From the NCBI RefSeq assembly GCF_040744945.1, contig NZ_CP160453.1:4588001-4652000 (forward strand): DNA of 64,000 nt, given 5' to 3'. Of the stretch, positions 1 to 19,321 are shown piece by piece (the stretch's first letter is position 1; every line of letters starts with the position of its first letter). The notes under the pieces were generated by a model. The model was given only the letters and a program-made list of their open reading frames with translations, did no database searches and was not told the DNA's origin. The position numbers and the translations under genes were made by a program. This stretch comes from Saccharothrix sp. HUAS TT1 (GTDB lineage Bacteria > Actinomycetota > Actinomycetes > Mycobacteriales > Pseudonocardiaceae).

Positions 1-91
1 GGTTGTTGGCGCCGCTGCCCGGGGCCAGCTGCTCCAGCAGCCAGAGCGCCTGTTCCTTGCGGGACGCGGGGGTCAGCGTCGTGGTGGTCAT
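1..91 (-). CDS. Start of a condensation-domain protein (partial, runs off left edge)
   Basis: Only about 30 codons are visible, from an ATG at 89-91 reading leftwards. The translation contains ALWLLEQLAPGSGANN, which resembles the opening strand and helix of NRPS condensation domains and related PapA-type acyltransferases (usual form LTPAQ.ALWLL..L.P.S..Y.). The gene begins 18 bp after the stop of the thioesterase-like gene and so looks like the next gene of the PKS operon. A condensation domain here would extend or release the polyketide by amide or ester formation, but the catalytic HHxxxDG motif lies outside the window and cannot be checked. Confidence 0.6.
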   Translation of the reverse strand, partial: MTTTTLTPASRKEQALWLLEQLAPGSGANN

Positions 92-108
92 CCTCGGGCC
101 TCCGGTGC

Positions 109-932
109 TCATCGGGCGAGGACGGCGGACACCGTCCGCGCCACCTCGGCGCTGCGCAGCAGGTCGACGTGCCGGTCGGCGGACCGCACCTCCTCGGCGA
201 CCAGGCCGTCGGCGGCCCGGGGGTCCAGCGCGCGCAACCCGTTGAGCCCACTGGTGGGCGTCACCGAGCTGATCGCCGTGGACCGGCGCCACACGTCGGC
301 CGGGTCGACCTGGTCGGCGACGGCCATGTAGGACAGGAAGACCCGCACGGACCGCACGAACTCCGCGCGCCGCTCGGCCGTGACGCCGAGCCGCGTGAAC
401 GCCTCGTCGCTGACCCCGCCGAACACCTCGAACAGCCGGGCGGCGAGCTCGGCCAGGCTCGCGCTGCCCCGCTGCGCGCGTTGCCCCGCCTCGACCGCCA
501 GGCCGAACCGGGCCTGCGACAGCGCGGGCGCCAGCTGCTCCACGGCCTTCGCGAACTGGAAGTACATGCCGAGCGACGTCGACCGCTCCGGGTCGAACAG
601 CACGGTCGGCGGCAGCTCCCCCCGCCGCCGCTCGACCTCGGCGGCGATGGCCGCCGCGTACAGGCTGCCGCCGCAGAACCCGAGCACTCCCCGCACCCGC
701 TTGCCGCTCGCCTCCACCTCGTCCACCCACTGCTTGACGTAGGTGTCGACGGAGTCCTCGAACGAGGACACCACCGCGTGCGCGTCGGTCACCCACAGCG
801 CGACGGCGGGGTCGAGCCGTTCGGCGAGGTCGGTGAACCGGGCCTCCGGACGACCCGGCAGGTCGAAGTCAGAGGCCAGCACGACCTCGTCGGACGTGCC
901 CCGGTTGATCTCGTGCCACGCGGTGAGCGCGT

Positions 933-936
<4 letters not shown>
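109..936 (-). CDS. Thioesterase-like alpha/beta-hydrolase with a cysteine nucleophile elbow
   Basis: A protein of 275 residues. The ATG overlaps the PKS stop as ATGA (933-936), so it is translationally coupled to the bimodular synthase. The segment [20 protein letters not shown] has the shape of a nucleophile elbow, strand-GxCxG-helix, but with Cys where type II thioesterases usually have Ser. A later strand (TVLFDPE) could supply the acid and a late RHVDLL segment the histidine. The position directly after the PKS suggests off-loading, editing or cyclisation of the chain. Cys-nucleophile thioesterases are known in some PKS/NRPS pathways, but I do not recognise a named orthologue. The role is inferred from fold and context. 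Confidence 0.6.
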
Positions 937-12248
<11,312 letters not shown>

Positions 12249-12302
12249 GCGAATCTTTCCTTCGGCTACCGGGGACCCGACCACCATGCCCAGCCCGACT
12301 TA

Positions 12303-12326
12303 GCGCGACCTAGGCGCGGTCTAAAG
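12303..12326. promoter_or_regulatory. 11-bp-spaced direct repeats in the divergent PKS/salicylate promoter region
   Basis: GCGACCTAG (12305-12313) and GCGGTCTAA (12316-12324) are direct repeats whose starts lie exactly 11 bp apart, one helical turn. SARP-family activators of antibiotic clusters bind heptamer direct repeats with this spacing. The site lies 57-76 bp upstream of the bimodular PKS start on the minus strand. The repeat is seen in the sequence. Binding by a SARP is inference, and no SARP gene is present in the window. Confidence 0.4.
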
Positions 12327-12346
12327 CGGAACTGCCGGTGATCGGC

Positions 12347-12377
12347 CTTTAGCGGCCGATAAGGACGTTTTTAGGAA
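12347..12377 (+). promoter_or_regulatory. Probable promoter of the salicylate operon, shared with the one-module PKS gene
   Basis: CTTTAGCGGCCGATAAGG (12347-12364) is followed by TTTTTAGGAA. The same element, 16 of 18 bases identical, occurs in reverse orientation at 26465-26482 upstream of the one-module PKS gene. In both places a TTTAGC box is followed 18 bp later by TAGGAA or TAGGGA, and the element sits about 70-90 bp before the start codon. This looks like a pair of co-regulated promoters, or a shared activator site. Confidence 0.5.
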
Positions 12378-12437
12378 GCCTGTCGACCATTGCCGGAAAG
12401 CGGCAGCGCCGGTGCACGTCCACGGGAGGAAATCCAC

Positions 12438-13760
12438 ATGGTTGTCCGCGAGAAGTACCACGAGCGGATCCTCGCTCCGACGGCCGACCCGCTGACCGCG
12501 GTCGTCCACCTGGCCGCCAACCAGCAGGGCGACGACTACGTCTGCTACGAGGGGCCGGAGGGGTGGTCGTTCGCCTCGGGGGTGGCCGCCGAGCTGATCG
12601 CGGACCGCGACCGGGTGCTGGTGCGCAGCGCCGCCGGCGAGGTGTCCCACCCGTGGCGCAGCGGTTCGCTCAGCGACATCCCGGCGATGCTCGACACCAT
12701 CCCGGTGGAGTGCTGGCGGGTGTACGGCTGGTCCGGCTACGACATCGCGCCCGCCAAGGCCGACCTGATGGACCTGGTCGGCGACGGCGTGTTCCTGCAC
12801 CTGGTCGTGCCGCGGCGCGAGGTGCGGTTCCACCCGACCGGCACGCTCGTGCGCAGCCTCGACCCGGCGGGCCTGGACGTGGTGCGCGACCTGCTCGACT
12901 CCACCGCCAGCCCCGACTACCGGGCCGTGCCGGTCACCGTGGAGACGACGAACGCCGTCCAGTACGTCGAGGCGGTCGGCAAGGCCGTGGACGAGATCAG
13001 GGACGGCCGGCTGCAGAAGGTCATCCTGTCCCGCGTGGTGCCGGTCGACTACGACGTCGACCTCGTCGGCACGTACGCGGTCGGCCGCCGGGCGAACTCG
13101 CCCGCGCGCTCGTTCCTGTTCTCCCTCGACGGGCACAAGGCCGCCGGGTTCAGCCCGGAGACCGTGGTCGAGGTGGACGGCCGGGGTGTCGTCACGACCC
13201 AGCCGCTGGCCGGCACCCGCGCCCGCACCGGCGACCCGGTCACCGACGCCCTGCTGCGGGCCGAGCTGCTGAGCGACCCGAAGGAGGTCTTCGAGCACGC
13301 GATCTCGGTGAAGGTCGCCTACGACGAGCTGGTCGAGCTGTGCGGGTCGGCGTCCGTGCGGGTGTCGGAGTTCATGGTGGTCCGCGAGCGCGGCACGGTG
13401 CAGCACCTGGCGTCGTCGGTCCAGGGCAGGCTCCCGGACGGGCAGGGCTCGTGGGACGCGTTCACCGCGCTGTTCCCGGCCGTCACCGCGTCCGGGGTGC
13501 CCAAGAACTCGGCGTACACGGTGATCGACGAGCTGGAGGGCGTCGCGCGCGGCCTCTACAGCGGCGCGGTGCTGTGCTACGACGCCGACGGCGCGATGGA
13601 CGCCGCCCTCGTGCTGCGCACGGTGTTCCAGCAGGACGGCCGCACCTGGTTGCGGGCGGGCGCGGGGATCGTGGAGCAGTCCCGACCGGAGCGCGAGCTG
13701 ACCGAGACGTCCGAGAAGTTGTCCAGCGTGGCCCGCTACCTGGTCCCGCAGGCGAAGTGA
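12438..13760 (+). CDS. Salicylate synthase (chorismate to salicylate, MbtI/Irp9 type)
   Basis: A protein of 440 residues from ATG 12438 behind GGGAGGAA. It matches the chorismate-utilising (MST) family, specifically the MbtI/YbtS salicylate synthases, which isomerise chorismate to isochorismate and then remove pyruvate. Visible family motifs are LQKVILSR (general-base Lys), EPLAGTRARTG-like (here QPLAGTRART), SDPKEVFEHAISVK, FMVVRERGTVQHLAS, PAVTASGVPK, RGLYSGAV and a final RAGAGIVEQSRPERE with the Mg-binding glutamates. Length fits MbtI (450 residues). It is the first gene of the operon that continues with DAHP synthase and a salicylate-selective ligase, so salicylate probably serves as polyketide starter rather than siderophore precursor, since no siderophore genes are seen. 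Confidence 0.93.
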   Translation: MVVREKYHERILAPTADPLTAVVHLAANQQGDDYVCYEGPEGWSFASGVAAELIADRDRVLVRSAAGEVSHPWRSGSLSDIPAMLDTIPVECWRVYGWSGYDIAPAKADLMDLVGDGVFLHLVVPRREVRFHPTGTLVRSLDPAGLDVVRDLLDSTASPDYRAVPVTVETTNAVQYVEAVGKAVDEIRDGRLQKVILSRVVPVDYDVDLVGTYAVGRRANSPARSFLFSLDGHKAAGFSPETVVEVDGRGVVTTQPLAGTRARTGDPVTDALLRAELLSDPKEVFEHAISVKVAYDELVELCGSASVRVSEFMVVRERGTVQHLASSVQGRLPDGQGSWDAFTALFPAVTASGVPKNSAYTVIDELEGVARGLYSGAVLCYDADGAMDAALVLRTVFQQDGRTWLRAGAGIVEQSRPERELTETSEKLSSVARYLVPQAK

Positions 13761-13785
13761 TCGCCGCCGTCGTGAGGGGACTGAC

Positions 13786-14829
13786 GTGATAGTCGAGATG
13801 TCCAGGACCGCGTGCGCCGAGGAGACCGACCTCGTGCGCAACGCGTTGACCAGCCGGCACGGCGCGGTGCACCCCGTGCGGCTGGACGGGAAGTGGGTGT
13901 TCGTCTGCCCCGGGGCGGCCGATGCCCGGTCCGGTGTGGAGGGTCGCTCCGGCGTGCACCGGGTGATCCGCACCGGGGGGCCGTTCCACCTGGCGGCGCG
14001 GGCGCTGCACCCGGCGGGCAGCGTGGTGCGGGTCGGCAACGCGCTGATCGGCGGGCTCGACTTCACCGTCGTGGCCGGGCCGTGCGCGGTGGAGACCGAC
14101 GAGCAGCTGGACGAGTCCGCGCGGGCCGTGGTGGCGGCGGGCGCGGCGCTGTTGCGCGGTGGCGCCTACAAGCCGAGGACGTCGCCGTACGCGTTCCAGG
14201 GCCTGGGCGTGGCCGGGTTGCGGATGCTCGCGCGGCAGCGGGCCGTCAGCGGCGTCGGCGTGGTCACCGAGGCGACCCAGCCCGCCGAGGTGGCGGAGGT
14301 CGCGCGGTGGGCCGACATGATCCAGGTCGGCACCCGCAACATGCAGAACTTCGCGCTGCTGAAGGAGGCCGGCCGCAGCGGGCTCCCGGTGCTGCTCAAG
14401 CGCGGCATGGCGGCGACCGTCGAGGAGTGGCTGTGCGCGGCCGAGTACGTGCTGAACGAGGGCAACCCGGACGTCGTGCTGTGCGAGCGCGGCATCCGCG
14501 CGTTCGGCCGGGAGACGCGGTTCAGCCTCGACCTGAGCATCGTCCCGGTGGTGAAGCGGCTCAGCCACCTGCCGGTGATCGTGGACCCCAGCCACTCGAC
14601 CGGTGATCCCGCGCTGGTCGCCCCGATGGCGCTGGCGGCCGCGGCCGCCGGTGCGGACGGCGTGATCGTGGACGTGCACGCCGACCCGGCCGCGGCGCTG
14701 TGCGACGGCGGCCAGGCGCTGCGGCCGGAGGAGTTCAAGGACCTGGTGGGGAGCCTGGAACCGGTGGTCGCGGCGGTCGGCCGCAGCCTGGCCCGCGCCG
14801 ACGCGCGACCCGAGCCCCTGCTGCTCTGA
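13786..14829 (+). CDS. 3-deoxy-7-phosphoheptulonate (DAHP) synthase, type I-beta
   Basis: A protein of 347 residues from GTG 13786, five bases after GAGGGGA. It condenses phosphoenolpyruvate and erythrose 4-phosphate, the entry step of the shikimate pathway. The barrel motifs are AGPCAVE, LLRGGAYKPRTSPYAFQG, QVGTRNMQNF, LLKRG and DPSHSTG, which give the metal- and phosphate-binding residues. A stretch of about 80 residues in front resembles the small N-terminal regulatory extension of Bacillus/Thermotoga-type enzymes. It lies 25 bp after salicylate synthase, so it most likely boosts chorismate supply for the starter unit. Such dedicated copies are common in clusters that draw on shikimate. 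Confidence 0.93.
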   Translation: MIVEMSRTACAEETDLVRNALTSRHGAVHPVRLDGKWVFVCPGAADARSGVEGRSGVHRVIRTGGPFHLAARALHPAGSVVRVGNALIGGLDFTVVAGPCAVETDEQLDESARAVVAAGAALLRGGAYKPRTSPYAFQGLGVAGLRMLARQRAVSGVGVVTEATQPAEVAEVARWADMIQVGTRNMQNFALLKEAGRSGLPVLLKRGMAATVEEWLCAAEYVLNEGNPDVVLCERGIRAFGRETRFSLDLSIVPVVKRLSHLPVIVDPSHSTGDPALVAPMALAAAAAGADGVIVDVHADPAAALCDGGQALRPEEFKDLVGSLEPVVAAVGRSLARADARPEPLLL

Positions 14830-14866
14830 GCGCATCACCCGCACGACAATCCATTGAGGACTGCAG

Positions 14867-16096
14867 ATGACCAACGCAACCACCGAACGGCAGCGGGAAC
14901 TGGTCGGCCTGGCCGGTGAGCTGGCCGACGTGTTCGCGTCGCGCGCCGACCGGTACGACCGGGACAACGCGTTCCCGCACGACAACTACGAGGACCTGAG
15001 GGCGGCGGGCTTCCTCCGGCTGTCCGTCCCGGTCGAGCTCGGCGGCTCCGGCGCGGAGCTGGGCGACCTGCTCCCGGTGGTGGAGCGGCTGGCCATGGGC
15101 GACGGGCCGACCGCGCTGGCGGTGTCGATGCACCTGACGCCGGTCGCGCAGTGGGCGGCGGTGTGGCGGCGCACCGGTTCCGAGCGGCTGGAGCGGGTGC
15201 TGCGCGAGGTCGTCGAGGGCAAGGTGGTCTGGGCGTCGGTGACCAGCGAGCTGGGCATGGCCAACGACCTGACCGACGCGCGCACCCGGGCGGTGCGGGT
15301 GCCGGGCGGCTACCTGCTCACCGGCCGCAAGAGCTTCGGCACCAACACGTCCGTCGCCACCCACTTCTCCACCACGGCGCGCTACGAGCACGCCGAGGAC
15401 GGCCCGCGGCTGCTGTTCTGCCACTTGCGGATGGACCAGGCGGGCGTGCGGGTGCACGACACCTGGGACACGATGGGCATGCGCGGCACCCGCAGCGACG
15501 ACGTCGAGCTGGCCGACGTGGTCGTGCCCGACGAGGCGGTGGTGCACTCGGTGCCCGTCGGGCACCTGGACGCGCGCCTGCTGCGGACGGTGTGGTCGGC
15601 CGCGCTGCCCTCGTTCGCCGCCGTCTACACCGGGATCGCGGCCGGCGCGCTGGAGTGGACGACGCGGCAGCTCGTGTCGCGCGGGAAGCAGGACGACCCG
15701 GTGCTCCAGGACATCGTCGGCGAGTGCCAGATGCTGCTGGAGAGCTCCCGCGCGCTGGTCCACCGGCACGTGGACGAGGTGCGCACCGGCAGGCTGTTCG
15801 AGCACGACGTCCAGCAGGGCGTCGCCCGGTGCGCCACGGTCAAGTACGTGGCCACCAACAACGCCGCGCAGGTCGTGCGGCGGCTGGTGGACGTGCTCGG
15901 CGGCGCCTCGTACACGCGCGCGCTGCCGTTCGAGCGGATGTGGCGTGACGTGCAGGCGGGCACGTTCATGCCGGTGGCGAACCTGGCCGCGCGCAAGCTG
16001 GTCGGCGCGACCGCGCTCGGCGTCCGGACCGCGCCGTCGACCGGGGCCGACGGGAACGACCCGGTGAGCCGAGCGACCGCGCACGCGACCGCATGA
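14867..16096 (+). CDS. Acyl-CoA dehydrogenase-like flavoprotein
   Basis: A protein of 409 residues from ATG 14867 behind TTGAGGA. It shows the acyl-CoA dehydrogenase fold: a helical N-terminal domain with VPVELGGSG and AMGDGPTALAVSMH, a middle beta domain with WASVTSELGMANDL and GRKSFGTNT, and a C-terminal helical domain with VDVLGGASYTRALPFERMWRDVQAG. The variant middle motifs also occur in flavin-dependent monooxygenases of this superfamily (DszC/HsaA-like), so dehydrogenation and hydroxylation are both possible. It overlaps the next gene by ATGA. The substrate may be the aryl-CoA or an extender-unit acyl-CoA. I cannot choose between these from the sequence. Confidence 0.8.
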   Translation: MTNATTERQRELVGLAGELADVFASRADRYDRDNAFPHDNYEDLRAAGFLRLSVPVELGGSGAELGDLLPVVERLAMGDGPTALAVSMHLTPVAQWAAVWRRTGSERLERVLREVVEGKVVWASVTSELGMANDLTDARTRAVRVPGGYLLTGRKSFGTNTSVATHFSTTARYEHAEDGPRLLFCHLRMDQAGVRVHDTWDTMGMRGTRSDDVELADVVVPDEAVVHSVPVGHLDARLLRTVWSAALPSFAAVYTGIAAGALEWTTRQLVSRGKQDDPVLQDIVGECQMLLESSRALVHRHVDEVRTGRLFEHDVQQGVARCATVKYVATNNAAQVVRRLVDVLGGASYTRALPFERMWRDVQAGTFMPVANLAARKLVGATALGVRTAPSTGADGNDPVSRATAHATA

Positions 16097-17640
16097 GGGT
16101 CGCGTGCGTCGGCGGGGGACCGGGCGGACTGTTCCTCGCCGCCCTGCTCCGCCGGGACCTGCCCGCCGCCGACGTGGTGGTCTTCGAGCGCAACCGGGCG
16201 GACAGCACGTTCGGCTTCGGCGTCGTGTTCTCGGACGCCGCCGCGGGCGCGATCACGGCCGCCGACCCGGAGCTGAGCGCGCGGTTGGCGGCGGCGTCGC
16301 GGCACTGGGACGACATCGAGGTCCGGGTGTCCGGCGCGCGCGAGCGGATCGGCGGCATGGGCATGTCGGCGATCGTCCGCACGACGTTGCTGGACCTGCT
16401 GCGCGACCGCGCCGAGGAGGCGGGCGCGCGGCTGTGCTTCGAGACCGAGGTGCGCGACGCGCGGCAGCTGGCGGACTTCGACCTCGTCGTCGTGTGCGAC
16501 GGGGCCAACAGCCGGTTCCGCCGGGCGTTCGCCGCCGACTTCGGCCCGTCGGCGCACGTGGCCGGCACGAAGTTCATCTGGTTCGGCGCCGCGCGGCCGT
16601 TCGACTGCCTGACGTTCGTGCACGAGGGCGCGTTCGCGGCCCACGCCTACCCCATCTCGGACGAGATGAGCACGTTCATCGTCGAGACCGACCCGGCCAC
16701 CTGGGCGGCCGCGGGGCTCGACGGGTTCGACCCGGCCACCCCGCCGGGACCGAGCGACGAGACGGCGAAGGCGTTCCTGGAGGACCTGTTCGGGTGCCCG
16801 CTGGTCGGGAACAACTCGCGCTGGGGCAACTTCACCACCCTCCGGACCCGGACGTGGCGGCGCGGCAACTGGGTGCTGCTCGGCGACGCCGCGCACACCG
16901 CGCACTTCTCCGTCGGGTCCGGCACCAGGATGGCGATGGAGGACGCGGTCGCGCTCGCGGCCGAACTGGTCGGGTCGCCGCACGACCTCCCGGCCGCCCT
17001 GTTGGCCTACGAACGGCGGCGGCGCCCGGAGGTGGAGAAGGTCCAGCGGTCCGCCCGGCCGAGCCTGTCGTGGTGGGAGCGCTTCGGCACGTACGCCGAC
17101 GCGTTCGAGCCGACGCAGTTCGGCTTCCACTTCCTGTCCCGCAGCATCACCCGCGAGCGCCTGCGGTCCCGGGACGGCGGCTACGTCGACCGGGTCGACC
17201 GGTGGTGGCGGGACCGGCACGGCGCGCCGCCCGCGCGGACGCCGCTGCGGTGCGGCGGGCTGGTGTTCCCCGGTCGGCACGTGGAGGTCTCCGGTGACGC
17301 GCTGGTGCTGCCGGACGGCACGGCGGTCGCGCTCGCGCCGTTCGACGGGCGGGCGCCGGGCCGGGGCGTGTGGATCGACGCGCCGGCCGTCGAGGCGGAC
17401 CTGCCGGTCGCGGCCGGGCAGGTCCGCGCGGCGGCGGGGGAGGGCGTGCCGCTGGTCGGCGTGCGCGGCGGCACGCCGTTGACCCGCGTGCTGGTCGCCG
17501 AGGAGGCCCGGCTGGCGCACTCGCTGCCGGTGGTGGTCGCCGGCGAGTACGACGAGGACGCCGCCACGACTCTGCTGCTCTCCGGCCGCGCCGACCTGGT
17601 CGGCGTGCCACCGAGGACGGGAGGTCCCGATCGTGCGTGA
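16093..17640 (+). CDS. FAD-dependent salicylyl-CoA 5-hydroxylase-like monooxygenase
   Basis: A protein of 515 residues starting inside the preceding stop (ATGA at 16093-16096). The first 380 residues are a group A flavoprotein hydroxylase: VACVGGGPGGLFLAALLRR (FAD Rossmann), VVCDGANSRFRRAF and WVLLGDAAHTAHFSVGSGTR (the GD motif). FERNRADSTFGFGVVFSDAA and GTKFIWFGAARPFDCLTF are typical of salicylyl-CoA 5-hydroxylase and the N-terminal half of anthraniloyl-CoA monooxygenase. The last 130 residues are shorter than the barrel of the latter. In this operon the likely substrate is salicylyl-CoA or an enzyme-bound salicylyl thioester, giving a 2,5-dihydroxybenzoyl (gentisyl) starter. The substrate is inferred. 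Confidence 0.85.
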   Translation: MRVACVGGGPGGLFLAALLRRDLPAADVVVFERNRADSTFGFGVVFSDAAAGAITAADPELSARLAAASRHWDDIEVRVSGARERIGGMGMSAIVRTTLLDLLRDRAEEAGARLCFETEVRDARQLADFDLVVVCDGANSRFRRAFAADFGPSAHVAGTKFIWFGAARPFDCLTFVHEGAFAAHAYPISDEMSTFIVETDPATWAAAGLDGFDPATPPGPSDETAKAFLEDLFGCPLVGNNSRWGNFTTLRTRTWRRGNWVLLGDAAHTAHFSVGSGTRMAMEDAVALAAELVGSPHDLPAALLAYERRRRPEVEKVQRSARPSLSWWERFGTYADAFEPTQFGFHFLSRSITRERLRSRDGGYVDRVDRWWRDRHGAPPARTPLRCGGLVFPGRHVEVSGDALVLPDGTAVALAPFDGRAPGRGVWIDAPAVEADLPVAAGQVRAAAGEGVPLVGVRGGTPLTRVLVAEEARLAHSLPVVVAGEYDEDAATTLLLSGRADLVGVPPRTGGPDRA

Positions 17641-19258
17641 CGGATTCGTGCCGTGGCCGCCGGACGTGGCCGCGAGGTACCGCGAGGCCGGCTACTGGCG
17701 TGGCCGGTCCCTCGGCGACCACCTGCGCGACCGCCTGGACGAGCACCGCGACCGCGAAGCCCTGGTGGACGGGCCGGTCCGGCTGACCCGCGGGCAGCTC
17801 GCCGACCGGGCCGACGGGTGCGCGGCCCGGCTGCTCGACGCCGGGCTGGAACCGGGCGACACCGTGCTCGTCCAGCTGCCCAACACCTGGGAGTTCGTCG
17901 TCCTCACCCTGGCGTGCCTGCGCGCGGGCATCGTGCCGGTGCTGGCCCTGCCCGCCCACCGCGGCCACGAGCTGCGGTACCTGGCCGCGCACGCCGAGGT
18001 CGCGGCCGTGGCCGTGCCCGACCGCGTCGGCGACTTCGACCACCGGGCGCTGGCCCGGGACGTCATCGCGGCCACGCCCTCCGCGCGGCTGCTGCTGGTG
18101 GCGGGCGACGAGCCCGGCGAGGGCGCGGTGGACCTGAGGCGGCTCGCCGGGTCGCCCGGCGACCGGGAACGGCTCGACGCGATCGACGTGCCCGGCGACG
18201 CCGTCGCCGTGCTGCTGCTGTCCGGCGGCACCACGGGCCTGCCGAAGCTCATCCCGCGCACCCACGACGACTACGAGTACAACGCCCGGCGCAGCGCCGA
18301 GGTCTGCGGGTTCGACCAGGACACCACCTACCTGGTGGCGCTGCCCGTGTCGCACAACTTCCCGCTGGCCTGCCCCGGCGTCCTCGGCACGCTCGCGGTC
18401 GGCGGGAAGGTGGTGCTGAGCCGCGGCCCGGACCCGGACCGCGCGCTGCCGCTGATGGCGCGGGAGGGCGTCACGGCGACCGCGGTCGTCCCGGCCGTCG
18501 CCCAGCGGTGGCTGGACGCGATCACCTCGGGCCGGCACGCCGCGCCGCCGTCCCTGCGGCTGCTCCAGGTCGGCGGCGCGCGGCTGGCGCCCGAGGTGGC
18601 CCGCCGGGTCGAGCCGGTCTTCGGCGCCACCCTCCAGCAGGTGTTCGGCATGGCCGAGGGGCTGCTCAACTACACCCGGCTGGACGACGACGCCGAGGTC
18701 AGGACGCAGACCCAGGGCCGGCCGATGTGCCCGGACGACGAGGTGCTGGTGGTGGCCGCCGACGGCCTGCCGGTGCCGCCGGGCGAGCCGGGCGCGCTGC
18801 TCACCCGCGGCCCGTACACGCCGCGCGGCTACTTCCGCGCGCCCGAGCACAACGCCCGCGCGTTCACCCCGGACGGCTGGTACCGGACCGGCGACGTCGT
18901 GCGCCGGCACCCGTCCGGCAACCTCGTGGTGGACGGCCGGGACAAGGACATGATCAACCGGGGTGGCGAGAAGGTCTCGGCCGAGGAGGTCGAGGACCTG
19001 GTGTACCGGGTGCCCGGGGTGGCCCGCGTCGCCGTCGTCGCGGTGCCGGACGACGTGCTCGGCGAACGGGTCTGCGCGGTCGTGGTGCCCGCACCCGGCC
19101 ACGAGCTGACCCTGGCGGCCGTCCGGGACGCGCTGACCGCCATGCAGGTCGCCCGCTACAAGCTGCCGGAACGGCTGGAGATCGTGGCCGACCTGCCCGA
19201 GACCAGGATCGGCAAGATCGACAAGCACGCGCTGCGCGAGCTGATCGGCGGGCGCTGA
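17633..19258 (+). CDS. Salicylate-AMP ligase (DhbE/MbtA family)
   Basis: A protein of 541 residues from GTG 17633, overlapping the previous gene by 8 bp and preceded by GGGAGG. It is an adenylating enzyme: SGGTTGLPKLIPRTHDDY (P-loop), FGMAEGLLNYTR, YRTGDVVRRH, GRDKDMINRGGEKVS and the C-terminal Lys in ETRIGKIDK. In the specificity pocket the run HNFPLACPG places Cys at the position that is Ser240 in DhbE, and GLLNYTR places Leu at the position that is Val337. Both changes are known in salicylate-activating members (MbtA, YbtE, PchD) as opposed to 2,3-dihydroxybenzoate enzymes. It should adenylate salicylate and pass it to a carrier protein or CoA. Confidence 0.92.
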   Translation: MRDGFVPWPPDVAARYREAGYWRGRSLGDHLRDRLDEHRDREALVDGPVRLTRGQLADRADGCAARLLDAGLEPGDTVLVQLPNTWEFVVLTLACLRAGIVPVLALPAHRGHELRYLAAHAEVAAVAVPDRVGDFDHRALARDVIAATPSARLLLVAGDEPGEGAVDLRRLAGSPGDRERLDAIDVPGDAVAVLLLSGGTTGLPKLIPRTHDDYEYNARRSAEVCGFDQDTTYLVALPVSHNFPLACPGVLGTLAVGGKVVLSRGPDPDRALPLMAREGVTATAVVPAVAQRWLDAITSGRHAAPPSLRLLQVGGARLAPEVARRVEPVFGATLQQVFGMAEGLLNYTRLDDDAEVRTQTQGRPMCPDDEVLVVAADGLPVPPGEPGALLTRGPYTPRGYFRAPEHNARAFTPDGWYRTGDVVRRHPSGNLVVDGRDKDMINRGGEKVSAEEVEDLVYRVPGVARVAVVAVPDDVLGERVCAVVVPAPGHELTLAAVRDALTAMQVARYKLPERLEIVADLPETRIGKIDKHALRELIGGR

Positions 19259-19260
19259 GG

Positions 19261-19316
19261 CGGACCGCGCGACCCGGGGGCCCGTGCTCGACCGGGCCCC
19301 CGGGTCACGCGGTCCG
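19261..19316. terminator. Strong bidirectional hairpin between convergent genes
   Basis: Arms of 24 bases (19261-19284 and 19293-19316) are complementary except for one position, with an 8-base loop. The hairpin fills the 63-bp gap between the convergent ligase and monooxygenase genes. No T-tract follows, as is usual for actinomycete terminators. Confidence 0.8.
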
Positions 19317-19321
19317 CCGGT

